Source: Chloroflexi bacterium UBA4730 (lineage in GTDB: Bacteria; Chloroflexota; Limnocylindria; P2-11E). From it: a stretch of 39,192 bases of DNA. The notes below the pieces were generated by a model. That model did not search any database and was not told where the DNA came from. It saw only the letters and a program-made list of their open reading frames with translations. Position 1 is the stretch's first letter; every line of letters starts with the position of its first letter. The DNA is taken from the NCBI GenBank assembly GCA_002404155.1, contig DHJC01000001.1:1-39192 (forward strand), written 5' to 3'. Positions 1 through 7,619 of the stretch are shown piece by piece. Both the position numbers and the translations under genes were made by a program.

Positions 1-795
1 CTTCCGTTCGACCCGAATCTGACGCTTGGGCCGCTGCGGATCGCGTGGCACTCGCTCTGGTCGCTCGTCGGCATGGGCGTCGGCAGCTGGCTGAGCTTCC
101 GCCTCGCGCGCCGGCTCGTGAAGGACGAGCGCATCTACCCGTTCGCGATCTCCGTGGTGGTCGGCGGGCTCGTTGCCGCACGTACCGGGCACATCGCGGA
201 CAACTGGTCGTACTACGGCGGACATCCAGACCAGCTCCTCGCGTTCTGGAACGGCGGTGTGGCGGTGACGGCGGCTCCGATCGGCTCCGCGATCGGAGGC
301 TGGATCGCGTGCAAACGGCTGCGCCTGCCGCTCGGGTTCATGTTCGACATCACGGTCATCGGGATCATCCTCGGCGAGGCCATCGGCCGGATCGGGGACA
401 TCATCAACGGCGAGCACCACGCGATCGCATGCTCCGGACTTCCCTGGTGCGTCCGCTACACAGATCCGGCGACGCTCGGCCAGTCCCACTTCGTGCATCC
501 GGTCGTCGCGTATGACCTGCTCGTCGACCTGCTCATCTTCGGCGTGCTGCTCTGGTACTGGTCAGGCGTGCGCGGCCACGCCCCCGAAGGGCGCGTGTTC
601 TGGCTCTACCTCGTGCTGTACGGCGGCTTCCGCTTCGCCACGTCGTTCCTTCGGCTGGATCCCTTGATCGTCGCCGGTCTGCAGGAGGCCCAGCTGCTCG
701 GGCTCATCTACGTTCTCAGCGGCGTCCCGGCCCTGGTGCTCCTGCACCGGCGCGAACGGACACTGACCCGATGGTACGCTACTACTACTACATAG
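1..795 (+). CDS. lgt: Prolipoprotein diacylglyceryl transferase, 5' truncated by window edge
   Basis: Lgt is an inner-membrane enzyme that moves the diacylglyceryl group of phosphatidylglycerol onto the lipobox cysteine of prolipoproteins. The frame is open from base 1 (LPFDPNLTLGPLRIAWHSLW, the usual first-helix region of Lgt), so only a few N-terminal residues are missing; 264 codons are visible. The family signature is clear around 370-420: GRIGDIINGEHHA, matching the G-R-x-G-N-F-x-N-x-E type motif, followed by the conserved HPVVAYDLLVDL segment. Several hydrophobic helices follow. The protein ends in WYATTTT, written by a run of ACT triplets, and its TAG stop (793-795) lies inside an inverted repeat that precedes the next gene. 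A lipoprotein substrate is visible in this window: LivK at 17226-18506. Confidence 0.93.
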   Translation, partial: LPFDPNLTLGPLRIAWHSLWSLVGMGVGSWLSFRLARRLVKDERIYPFAISVVVGGLVAARTGHIADNWSYYGGHPDQLLAFWNGGVAVTAAPIGSAIGGWIACKRLRLPLGFMFDITVIGIILGEAIGRIGDIINGEHHAIACSGLPWCVRYTDPATLGQSHFVHPVVAYDLLVDLLIFGVLLWYWSGVRGHAPEGRVFWLYLVLYGGFRFATSFLRLDPLIVAGLQEAQLLGLIYVLSGVPALVLLHRRERTLTRWYATTTT

Positions 796-803
796 ATGTA
801 GTA
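786..803. promoter_or_regulatory. Perfect 8-bp dyad, candidate operator
   Basis: TACTACAT-AG-ATGTAGTA is a perfect inverted repeat with a 2-bp spacer; outside it, weaker TA-step symmetry continues for about 6 bp on each side. It covers the lgt stop codon and ends 7 bases before the ribosome-binding site (GGAGG, 811-815) of the epimerase gene. The size and symmetry fit a dimeric repressor site, with arms reminiscent of BlaI/MecI-type TACA/TGTA half-sites, but the spacing differs (4 rather than 2 bases between TACA and TGTA), so no regulator is assigned. It is too AT-rich and short to be a good terminator. Confidence 0.4.
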
Positions 804-821
804 ATAATACGGAGGCTGGGC

Positions 822-1724
822 ATGCGCGTCGCCATCACCGGCGCCACCGGATTCGTCGGTCGTCACGTCGTCGCGGCACTCGAGTCCGACGAGCCACCGT
901 TCCGGATCCGCGCGATCGTCCGTGATCGCAGCCGCGCTTCGTCGGAGCTGCCGCCCACGGTCGTCGACGTACGCGAGGCGGACGTTACCCGACCGGAGAC
1001 GCTGCGCGGCGCCTTCGACGGGATGGACGCGGTCGTGCACCTGGTCGCGGTCCCGACCGAGCGGCACGGCAGCTTCACCCGCGTGAACGCGGAGGGCACG
1101 CGGGCCGTGGTCGCCGAGGCCGAGCGCGCCGGGGTCACGCGGTTCGTACACCTGAGCGCGATCGGCGCCTCACCGGACAGCCCGTACCCGTTCCTCCGCA
1201 CGAAGGGCGAGGGCCAGGCCGCTGTCGAAGCGTCGCGGATCCCGCACGTCGTCCTCCGGCCGTCGATCCTGTTCGGGCCGGGCGACGACTTCTTCCCCCG
1301 GCTGCGGTTCTCGCTGCGCTTCCCGGTGGTCCCGCTCCCGGGCGGCGGAAACGCGCGCTTCCAGCCGTTGCACGTCGCCGATCTCGCCCGGGCGGTCCGG
1401 GCGGCGCTGCGTGGTCCGATGACCGGGACGTACGAGATCGGCGGTCCCGACCCGGCCACGTACCGCCAGATGCTCGAGGAGACCATGCGGGCGTACCGGA
1501 AGAAGCGCCTGACCATGCCGCTCCCCGTGCCCCTGATGAAGCCGGCGGCGTTCCTCTTCGAGCGGACCATGGCCGATCCGCCCGTGACCGTCCCTCAGCT
1601 CGACCTGCTCGCGGTGGACAACACCCCGCAGCCGAACGCCATAGACCAGGTGTTCGGGATCCACCCGCGGCCCTTCCTCGGCGGTGGACTTTCGTATCTC
1701 GGACAACGCTCGGAAGGTGCATAA
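822..1724 (+). CDS. NAD(P)-binding SDR, complex I NDUFA9-like epimerase
   Basis: A 300-residue atypical short-chain dehydrogenase/NAD-dependent epimerase-like protein. The N-terminal Rossmann motif GATGFVGRHV is intact, followed by a conserved acidic turn (VREADV) and the VHLVAVP segment. The central part, FVHLSAIGASPDSPYPFLRTKGEGQ, and LRPSILFGPGDDFFPRL with FQPLHVADLARAV, match the NDUFA9-like subgroup (atypical SDR 5) rather than sugar epimerases. The start is ATG 822, seven bases after GGAGG (811-815); the frame is open further upstream to 771 but that stretch is low-complexity and lies within lgt. Substrate is unknown; members of this subgroup often occur as stand-alone genes in bacteria. 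A perfect dyad just upstream (786-803) may regulate it. Confidence 0.85.
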   Translation: MRVAITGATGFVGRHVVAALESDEPPFRIRAIVRDRSRASSELPPTVVDVREADVTRPETLRGAFDGMDAVVHLVAVPTERHGSFTRVNAEGTRAVVAEAERAGVTRFVHLSAIGASPDSPYPFLRTKGEGQAAVEASRIPHVVLRPSILFGPGDDFFPRLRFSLRFPVVPLPGGGNARFQPLHVADLARAVRAALRGPMTGTYEIGGPDPATYRQMLEETMRAYRKKRLTMPLPVPLMKPAAFLFERTMADPPVTVPQLDLLAVDNTPQPNAIDQVFGIHPRPFLGGGLSYLGQRSEGA

Positions 1725-1870
1725 GGGTCTTCCCCCAGGGCCCTTCGGCAGGTACTCTTTCGGACGAAAACCGGCACAGATCAGGCGTGGGGAGCGGTGT
1801 CCAAGCGGTCTCTGAGGCCTTCCAGACGGCTCTCGCCTGCCCGAACTGCGTCTAGAGAGGACAGTCTCGC

Positions 1871-2068
1871 ATGAAGGAATGGATCGTTTGCGAGGACAAC
1901 TGCCTGAAGTGCAGCTACGGCGCGACCCTGGAGTGCGACGGAGACTGCCCGCGCTGCCCGCGGAACACCTACTGCCCATGCGTCACCTTCGTGAGCTTCG
2001 CGGCCGGCAAGCTGGCACCCGTTGCCCAGCCGGTCGCGATCACGTTCGAACATCCCCGCAAGCGTTAG
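1871..2068 (+). CDS. Small protein with tandem CX3CX2C motifs
   Basis: A 65-residue protein with eight cysteines at residues 7, 11, 14, 22, 26, 29, 35 and 37. The first six form two copies of C-x3-C-x2-C, followed by C-x-C. Such density in so short a chain points to metal binding (zinc or one or two Fe-S clusters), but I do not recognise the family. The C-terminal 25 residues are Cys-free and mildly basic. The start is ATG 1871, with GAGAGG ten bases upstream. The 146-base gap before it has one weak hairpin (AAGGGTC/GGCCCTT, 1722-1744) and no T-tract. It ends 13 bases before prfB, so the two may be co-transcribed. Confidence 0.6.
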   Translation: MKEWIVCEDNCLKCSYGATLECDGDCPRCPRNTYCPCVTFVSFAAGKLAPVAQPVAITFEHPRKR

Positions 2069-2081
2069 TCCCGACCAGCTG

Positions 2082-3201
2082 ATGACGATCGACCTCGGCG
2101 CGCTCGCGTCGCTGCGCGAACGTATCGACCGAATGGCGGTGTTCCTTTGACCTGGCCAACACGCGACGCGAGGTCGCGCGGCTAGAGGCCGAGGCCTCCG
2201 CACCGGACCTCTGGTCCGATCGCCAGCACGCTCAAACGACCCTGAAGAAGCTCGACGCGGCGCGGCGTCGCGTCGAACGGTGGGACGGCTTCGGGTCGCG
2301 CGCCGCCGAGATCACCGAGATGCTGCCGCTGGCGGATGAAGATGCCGCGATCGCGCGCGATCTCGCGGCGGACCTGGCGGCGCTCCAGCTCGAGGTCGAC
2401 ACCGCCAGCCTCGAGGCGCAGCTCGGAGGTCCATACGACGAGCGATCCGCGTTCCTGGCGATCAGCGCCGGTGTCGGCGGCACCGACGCGGCCGATTGGG
2501 CTGAGATGCTCGTGCGGATGTACCTGCGGTGGGCCGAGCGACGCGGCTTCCGCGCCGAGATCCTCGAGAGCACGCCGGGTGAAGAAGCGGGGCTCAAGAG
2601 CGCGACGCTCTCGGTCGATGGCGATTACGCCTACGGATACCTGAAGCATGAGCGCGGCACGCATCGGCTCGTGCGCATCTCGCCCTTCGATTTCCAGAAG
2701 CGGCGGCAGACGTCGTTCGCGCTCGTCGATCCGACGCCCCAGGTCGAGACCGAGACCGAGGTCGACATCCGCCCCGACGAGCTGCGCATCGACACCTATC
2801 GCAGCACCGGCGCGGGTGGGCAGAACGTGAACAAGACCGAGACCGCCGTGCGCATCACGCATGTACCGACGGGGACCGTCGCGGCGTCACAGAACGAGCG
2901 TTCACAGCTGCAGAACCGGGAGATCGCGATGCGTGTCCTGCGCGCGCGGCTGTTGGAGAAACGCGTCCTCGAGCAGGAGGCCGAGCAGGCCAAGGAGCGC
3001 GGGGAGCTCCGGGCGGCCGACTGGGGGAGCCAGATCCGGAGCTACGTCCTGCATCCCTACACCCTGGTGAAGGACCATCGCACGGGTGTCGAGATCGGCG
3101 ACGTCCAGCGGGTCCTCGACGGCGACATCGAGCAGCTCATCGAGGCCTCGCTCACCGGCCAAACGGCGTCCAAAGGAGCTGGCACCGGTCCTGCGGTCTA
3201 G
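2082..3201 (+). CDS. prfB: Peptide chain release factor 2, programmed +1 frameshift
   Basis: RF2 recognises UAA and UGA stop codons and triggers peptide release. Translation starts at ATG 2082 (MTIDLGALASLRERIDRM), reaches an in-frame TGA at 2148-2150, and continues in the +1 frame as DLANTRREVARLEAEA. Together the two frames give one RF2 of about 372 residues. The tripeptide motif for stop recognition (RISPFD, near base 2680) and the catalytic GGQ loop (STGAGGQNVNKTETAV, near 2810) are both present. There is no good Shine-Dalgarno before ATG 2082; the preceding Cys-rich gene ends 13 bases upstream, suggesting coupling. The shift site is given separately. Calling only the downstream frame would lose about 78 residues at the N-terminus. 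Confidence 0.95.
2139..2151 (+). other. prfB programmed +1 frameshift site
   Basis: The sequence GTG TTC CTT TGA C contains the canonical CTT-TGA-C slip cassette. After CTT (2145-2147) the ribosome skips T2148 and resumes with GAC (2149-2151). In other bacteria, low RF2 slows termination at this UGA and promotes the shift, making an autoregulatory loop. The usual upstream SD-like stimulator is weak here (GGCGGTG at 2135-2141). Confidence 0.92.
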
Positions 3202-3234
3202 AGCGGTGGCGACGTCGCCAAAAGGGAGTTTCAG

Positions 3235-3603
3235 ATGAACGCGCTCAAAGATCTCAAGCTCGATGACATTTTTGAAGACCTGCGCTCGCAGGCGAGCAAG
3301 CGGATCGACGACATGCGGTCCGAAGGCCGGAAGCAGGCCCGGAACGCGGGCGGGGGACATGATGACACCGCGCTCTTCTCCGCATTCACGATCGGCATCC
3401 TTGCCGGTGTCATCGTCGGCGCGGCCGTTGCGCTCCTGCTGACGCCGTTCAGCGGGAAGCAGGCGCGCGTGAAGCTGAGCCAGCAGGTGGACAAGATCCG
3501 CTCGGACAACATGCCGAGCTGGGACTCCGGGACCGACAGCAGGAACGGCAAGGCCGCCGGCTCCTACGAGCCCACGTACAGCTCGCCCAAGCCGATGAGC
3601 TGA
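3235..3603 (+). CDS. YtxH-domain membrane protein
   Basis: A 122-residue protein with an acidic/basic N-terminal helix (1-45), one transmembrane helix (about residues 49-70, rich in small residues), and the YtxH signature right after it: GAAVALLLTPFSGKQARVKL. The C-terminal 30 residues are polar, Ser/Pro-rich and probably disordered. YtxH-type proteins are linked with stress or envelope functions but have no defined biochemical activity. The start ATG 3235 follows AAGGGAG at 3221-3227. It lies 33 bases after prfB. Directly downstream (3622) an IS element begins. Confidence 0.7.
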   Translation: MNALKDLKLDDIFEDLRSQASKRIDDMRSEGRKQARNAGGGHDDTALFSAFTIGILAGVIVGAAVALLLTPFSGKQARVKLSQQVDKIRSDNMPSWDSGTDSRNGKAAGSYEPTYSSPKPMS

Positions 3604-3621
3604 TCGGCTCGGTCCGCCCGA

Positions 3622-3654
3622 CCTAGCTGAAGGGCCTCACGTCATCGTGGACTG
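3622..3654. repeat. Element 1 left end: 6-bp target duplication and left terminal inverted repeat
   Basis: CCTAGC (3622-3627) is repeated exactly at 4851-4856. The 27-bp left inverted repeat (3628-3654), starting TGAAGGGCCTCA, matches the reverse complement of 4824-4850 at 23 of 27 positions. Confidence 0.9.
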
Positions 3655-3663
3655 AATAGGCGA

Positions 3664-3692
3664 CCCTCCCTGCGGCAACGGTGCAGGGAGGG
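3664..3692 (+). promoter_or_regulatory. Hairpin that would sequester the transposase ribosome-binding site
   Basis: CCCTCCCTGC (3664-3673) and GCAGGGAGGG (3683-3692) form a perfect 10-bp stem with a 9-base loop. The right arm contains the transposase Shine-Dalgarno (AGGGAGGG), six bases before GTG 3699. Read-through transcripts entering from outside would fold and hide it, a known way for IS elements to avoid activation by host promoters (inference for this element). Confidence 0.65.
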
Positions 3693-3698
3693 AACGGT

Positions 3699-4841
3699 GT
3701 GGATGAGGAGACGCTGCGTCGTCTGGCGATCTGGCGGTTCGAACAGGGCGACTCGCCAGAGGAGATCTGGCCGAGCCTTGGGCGGTCGCGGTCCTGGTTC
3801 TTCAAGTGGCTTGGCCGCTATCGCACCGCGGGCCCAGCCGCGCTCACCGGTCGTTCCCGCGCGCACCGGAGCGATCCGCATGCGACCTCAGCCGGCCTGC
3901 GCGATCAGGTGCGCCTGGTCCGCGTGGCGCATCCGCGCTGGGGTGAGCGCACGATCGCCCGAGCGCTCGCGTCGCCGTCCCACGCCACGGTCGGGCGGAT
4001 CCTGCGGGCCTCCGGGCAGACCCGGCCCGGCCGCGAACGCCTCGTTCCGCCGACTCGCTATCCGCGCCTGGATCCCACGGCGGCACTCGAGCTCCTGGAG
4101 TACGACTTCTTCGGCCCGCGCTGGATCTCCGGTTTCGGCCGGGTCATCGGCTACCACACGATGGACATCTGGAGCCGCTCGGTGTGTCTGGGCGCGGCCG
4201 GCAACCGGCTCCAGACGACCCAGCTCGGGTATTGGATCGACCTGCTGCAGCGCTTCGGGATCCCCAAGGTGGTCCAGACCGACAACGAGTTCGGGATCCC
4301 CAACGCGGCGCTCGCCCGCGGCCGGCCGCTGTTCACCCGGCTGACCCGGTTCTTCCTCATCATCGGCATCGAGCACCGGTTCATCCCGATCGGCGAGCCG
4401 TTCCGCAACGGTCACATCGAACGCTTCAACCGCACCTACCGCTACGACTTCTACAACCAGGAGACCTTCCGCGATCTGGACCACCTGGTGGTGCGCCAAC
4501 GGGCCTTCGAACAGTTCTTCAACGAACGGCGGGCCCACGGCGGCATCGGCTACGCCGTCCCAGCGAGCCGCTTTCCGGCAGCGCGACCGCGGTTGCGGGC
4601 CGACTTCCAGATTGACCTCGATCGGTTGGCGCTGGTCGAGGGCCGGGTGAGCTACGTCCGGCGGGTCGATAGCGAGGGCGTGATCCGGATCCTCAATGAC
4701 CAGCCGGTCCAGCTCGACCCGACCCTCGCAGGCGACTACGTGACGGCGGTGGTCCACACGCCGGAGCTCGACCTAGCGGTCCTCACAGTCGACGGCGAGG
4801 TCGTGCGCGCGCGACGCCTCAAGCAGTCCACGATGAGTTGA
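3699..4841 (+). CDS. IS481-family DDE transposase (element 1)
   Basis: A 380-residue transposase. Residues 1-60 form a helix-turn-helix DNA-binding region, a second winged helix-like part follows to about 120, and the RNase H-like rve core spans about 130-290. The catalytic triad is visible as D136 (EYDFFGP), D195 (QTDNEFG) and E241 (GHIERFNR). The start GTG 3699 is preferred because AGGGAGGG ends six bases before it; an upstream in-frame GTG at 3681 would lie within the hairpin. The stop TGA (4839-4841) lies inside the right inverted repeat. The C-terminal 90 residues form a beta-rich tail typical of longer IS481 transposases. Confidence 0.92.
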   Translation: MDEETLRRLAIWRFEQGDSPEEIWPSLGRSRSWFFKWLGRYRTAGPAALTGRSRAHRSDPHATSAGLRDQVRLVRVAHPRWGERTIARALASPSHATVGRILRASGQTRPGRERLVPPTRYPRLDPTAALELLEYDFFGPRWISGFGRVIGYHTMDIWSRSVCLGAAGNRLQTTQLGYWIDLLQRFGIPKVVQTDNEFGIPNAALARGRPLFTRLTRFFLIIGIEHRFIPIGEPFRNGHIERFNRTYRYDFYNQETFRDLDHLVVRQRAFEQFFNERRAHGGIGYAVPASRFPAARPRLRADFQIDLDRLALVEGRVSYVRRVDSEGVIRILNDQPVQLDPTLAGDYVTAVVHTPELDLAVLTVDGEVVRARRLKQSTMS

Positions 4842-4856
4842 GGCCATACACCTAGC
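4824..4856. repeat. Element 1 right end: right terminal inverted repeat and 6-bp target duplication
   Basis: The right inverted repeat is 4824-4850, ending TGAGGCCATACA. CCTAGC (4851-4856) duplicates 3622-3627. The fdhE stop codon is only three bases further on, so the insertion just missed that gene. Confidence 0.9.
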
Positions 4857-4858
4857 CG

Positions 4859-5776
4859 CTAGTCGCCACCGGCGCGTGCCCGGCCCTCGCGCACGAGCCG
4901 CGGGATGCCCGCGGTCGCGACGTCGACGGTGCCGGGCCGGGTGTACCCGGCCTCGCGCGCGCCGACGTCCAGGTGGACGGTGGCCGCGTCCTCCGCGGCC
5001 AGCCGCGCGGTCGGGACCGAGTCGAACGTCGCGATGGACTTCACGTACCCGTGGCAGTGCTGGCAGATATCCACCCGGTCGCGCGAGTCGTCGGAGCTGA
5101 GCGTTCCCAGAGCGCGATGGTCGTCATTGCCGCAGTACGGACAGAGCAGCACGAGCCACGACCACCACGTCCCGCAGCGCCCGCAGCGGAGCACCCGGCG
5201 CTTCTGCGCGCCGACGAGCTCGGCGAGGGCCGGCCACGAGCCGCACACCGGGCAGTAGCCGCGGTCCCATTTGTCGACGTCGGTGAGCACTGCGCATCGG
5301 GCGGCAGCCTCCCACAGCACCGGCTGGAGCGCGAGCTCGAGGAGCTGGGCGAACGCGGCCGGGTCGTAGCCGCCCGCGGTCGCGGCGCGGGCGATCGCGT
5401 CGGTGTCGCCGTTCAAGGCATCCTCGAGCAGGGGGCCGGCATCGAGCTCCTCGGTCGCGAGCCGCTCCGCGGTGCGCTGACCGGCGGATCCCTCAACGCT
5501 CGTCTCGCTCAGATTGTGGGCGAGCCGTCGCAGCTCCGCGGCCACCTCCGCCGTCTCGCACGTGAGCGCACCTACCCCAAGGAGCGGGCGGCCCGCCGCG
5601 ATCGCCTCGGTCGCGGCGTCGGGCCCCAGATCGAGCGCGATGTCCGGCGGCGTCGCCGCTGAGAGCGCCGCCAGCCGTTCGTCGTGGAAGGCCGCGATCG
5701 GACCGAGGCCCGCGTCCTCTCTGGCGAGCTCTCGCCAGCGGGCGCGGGCCTCGTCGAACTCGAGCCGGGTCGGTAC
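4859..5776 (-). CDS. fdhE: Formate dehydrogenase accessory protein FdhE; start unresolved
   Basis: FdhE helps mature formate dehydrogenases in the cytoplasm. About 305 residues match the family's usual length if translation begins right behind nrfD. The C-terminal half has the diagnostic rubredoxin-like cysteine pairs: CPVCGSWP, LRCGRCGTWW, CPYCGN and CQHCHGYVK. The gene is the last of the fdh operon. Its start is a problem: between the nrfD stop (5781-5779) and residue 70 there is no in-frame ATG, GTG or TTG; the first one is a GTG about 75 codons in. An upstream in-frame ATG at 6193 would lie deep in nrfD and encode Arg-rich nonsense. A non-canonical start, an indel, or a mutated start codon are possible. 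Element 1 sits right after its stop. Confidence 0.85.
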   Translation of the reverse strand, partial: VPTRLEFDEARARWRELAREDAGLGPIAAFHDERLAALSAATPPDIALDLGPDAATEAIAAGRPLLGVGALTCETAEVAAELRRLAHNLSETSVEGSAGQRTAERLATEELDAGPLLEDALNGDTDAIARAATAGGYDPAAFAQLLELALQPVLWEAAARCAVLTDVDKWDRGYCPVCGSWPALAELVGAQKRRVLRCGRCGTWWSWLVLLCPYCGNDDHRALGTLSSDDSRDRVDICQHCHGYVKSIATFDSVPTARLAAEDAATVHLDVGAREAGYTRPGTVDVATAGIPRLVREGRARAGGD

Positions 5777-5778
5777 GT

Positions 5779-6708
5779 CTAGCTCTGAACGAAGGAGATC
5801 GCGGAGAAGAACATGGCGTACCGGAACGCGAGCATGCCGACGAGCACGAGCACGCCGATCAGCGCGAGCGATCCGTTCGGGACGCGCACGATGGGCCGCG
5901 GCGAGAGCGCGAGGAGCGGCACGAGGAGCCCGAGCCCGACCGCGCCGATCCAGAACGCTGGCGCGACGAACTGGTGAAGGCTCGCGACGAGCGCGCCGAG
6001 CGAGCCGTCCTGCTGGGTGGCAAGGTCTGCGAGGAAGAGCACGAGGATCACGGTGCTCACGCCCGCCGCGTAGAAAAGTGCAGTGCGTAGTGCCGTCGAC
6101 GTGTGGGTCGCGCTCATCCGGTCGCTCACGATGAGGGCCAGGGCGAAGCCGGATAGCTCGCTGATGCAGATGAACAGCGCGCCCATGAGCCACGTGTCCG
6201 ACCAGACGCCCTGGTTGGTCACGTTCAGCAGCACGCCGCTGTAGCCGGAGACGACGAGCGCGAAGAGCTCACCGATGACGAGCACGACGACGTTGTGCGA
6301 CACGGGCTCTAGCCACGAGAAGTGGAGCCGCCCGCTGTGATGCAGCGCGTCCGCGAACGCCACTGCGGCGAACACACCGAAGAGCACCATCGCCCATGAG
6401 CCCCAGTTCATCGGCGAGTTCGCGTTGAACATGAGGAACCCGTCACGCTCCGCAGCCGCTGGATTCCGGATGAGCAGGTTGGGGAATCGGCCGGGCTGGC
6501 CGAGGTCGATGATGAGCAGCAGCGGCACGACGAGCATGAGCGGCAGCGGGATGAACGCGAGCCGATGGGCGACCGCCTGATCCCGCTTATCACCGGCGAA
6601 ATGGATGAGTCCCATCGCCGCGTAGGCGCCTGAGGCCACGCCGGCGATGGTCAACGCGATGGTGATCGGCCACTCCCACCCCGGGTGCAGGAGGTATGTG
6701 TCGGGCAT
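5779..6708 (-). CDS. nrfD: NrfD/PsrC-type membrane subunit of formate dehydrogenase
   Basis: A 309-residue polytopic membrane protein with about eight hydrophobic helices. It starts MPDTYLLHPGWEWPITIAL and has the family features of a WEWPI-type first helix, an acidic-basic loop followed by the LLIIDLGQPGRFPNLL motif, and MNWGSWAMVLFG. NrfD-like subunits anchor molybdopterin oxidoreductases and pass electrons to the quinone pool. Its ATG (6708-6706) overlaps the fdhB TGA (6710-6708) by one base (TGATG), so the two are translationally coupled. Together with FdhA and FdhB it predicts a membrane-bound formate:quinone oxidoreductase that uses an NrfD anchor instead of the heme-b FdnI type. Confidence 0.88.
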   Translation of the reverse strand: MPDTYLLHPGWEWPITIALTIAGVASGAYAAMGLIHFAGDKRDQAVAHRLAFIPLPLMLVVPLLLIIDLGQPGRFPNLLIRNPAAAERDGFLMFNANSPMNWGSWAMVLFGVFAAVAFADALHHSGRLHFSWLEPVSHNVVVLVIGELFALVVSGYSGVLLNVTNQGVWSDTWLMGALFICISELSGFALALIVSDRMSATHTSTALRTALFYAAGVSTVILVLFLADLATQQDGSLGALVASLHQFVAPAFWIGAVGLGLLVPLLALSPRPIVRVPNGSLALIGVLVLVGMLAFRYAMFFSAISFVQS

Positions 6709-7619
6709 CAGGCGCCTCCCTCTACGGTCGCGGCGGCGTTCTCGTCCATCCGGTTACGACGGAATGCGGCGAGCCCGGTGACGCCGAGCACCGCCGCGGT
6801 GATGAGCGCGACGCCCGCCGAGGGCACGAAGTTTCGCTGCGGCAGGGCCGCGTGCGCCGGGAGGCCATACACCTCGGGCTTGTCGAGGAGCAGGTAGAAG
6901 ACGTTCAGGCCGCCGACGACCTCCACGTCCTTCACCGCGCTGCCCTTGTTCGGACCGGCGGTGATCGTGCCGGTGTTCCCCAGGTCCCAGCCGTAGATGT
7001 ACGCGTCGGTCTGGCCGCGGGCGTGGAGCGCTTTCACCCGGTCGTTCGCCATGGCCTGGAGATCGCTCACCGTGCCGAAGGTCAGCGATGAGGTGGGGCA
7101 GGCCTTCGCGCACGCGGTCCCCATGCCGACCTCGAGGCGGTCCTGGCAGAGGATGCACTTGTTCACCCGCCCGGTCCGCTGGTTGAACGCGATGACGCCG
7201 AATGGACACGCCCCGACGCAGTAGCGGCAGCCGATGCAGACATCCTGGTGGATGTCGACCGAGCCGAATTGGGTGCGGTACAGGGCGCCGGTCGGGCACA
7301 CCTCGAGGCAGCCCGCCTGGACGCAGTGCTTGCAGGAGTCGCTCATCATCAGCCAGCGTGGATCCGAGCGGTCCGCCGTCGTCTGATCCGGTCCGATCTG
7401 CTCGATGAACTTCACGTGCCGCCAGTTCGTGGCCGACAGGTGCCCGGTGTTGTCGTAGCTGTTGCCGGTGAACGCCCGGTGCTCGCGAACGGCCGCCTCG
7501 TCCTCCATCGGGAGGGGGACCCCCGGGGCCATCTCGTTCCACTGCTTGCAGGCGACCTGACAGGCCTTGCAGCCGGTGCAGATCGACGTGTCGACGAACA
7601 TGCCACGTAGATCGCTCAT
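6708..7619 (-). CDS. fdhB: Formate dehydrogenase iron-sulfur subunit
   Basis: A 303-residue ferredoxin-like electron-transfer subunit. Four 4Fe-4S cysteine clusters are visible in order: CTGCKACQVAC, CKHCVQAGCLEVCP, CIGCRYCVGACP and CILCQDRLEV...CAKACP. A single C-terminal hydrophobic helix (SAGVALITAAVLGVTGLAAF) followed by RRNR anchors it to the membrane, as in FdnH. The ATG (7619-7617) overlaps the fdhA stop in an ATGA arrangement, which fixes the start. It carries electrons from the molybdenum (or tungsten) subunit FdhA to the NrfD-type anchor. Confidence 0.93.
   Translation of the reverse strand: MSDLRGMFVDTSICTGCKACQVACKQWNEMAPGVPLPMEDEAAVREHRAFTGNSYDNTGHLSATNWRHVKFIEQIGPDQTTADRSDPRWLMMSDSCKHCVQAGCLEVCPTGALYRTQFGSVDIHQDVCIGCRYCVGACPFGVIAFNQRTGRVNKCILCQDRLEVGMGTACAKACPTSSLTFGTVSDLQAMANDRVKALHARGQTDAYIYGWDLGNTGTITAGPNKGSAVKDVEVVGGLNVFYLLLDKPEVYGLPAHAALPQRNFVPSAGVALITAAVLGVTGLAAFRRNRMDENAAATVEGGA

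Larger units (their letters stand above)
3628..4850 (+). mobile_element. Complete IS481-family insertion sequence (element 1, 1223 bp)
   Basis: The element has 27-bp terminal inverted repeats (23/27 identical), TG...CA ends, one transposase gene and a perfect 6-bp target duplication CCTAGC. IS481 and IS1002 of Bordetella are known to duplicate 6 bp at NCTAGN; this duplication fits. The transposase reading frame is intact, so the element is potentially active. It is inserted between the YtxH gene and fdhE without breaking either. Confidence 0.9.

Noticed and set aside
778..810. Microsatellite or CRISPR-like repeat from ACT triplets
   Set aside because: Only four to five triplets, no spacers; better described by the palindrome at 786-803. 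No CRISPR array is seen anywhere in the window.
5777..6193. N-terminal extension of fdhE to ATG 6193
   Set aside because: It would overlap nrfD by over 400 bases and encode Arg/Ala-rich sequence with no similarity to FdhE.
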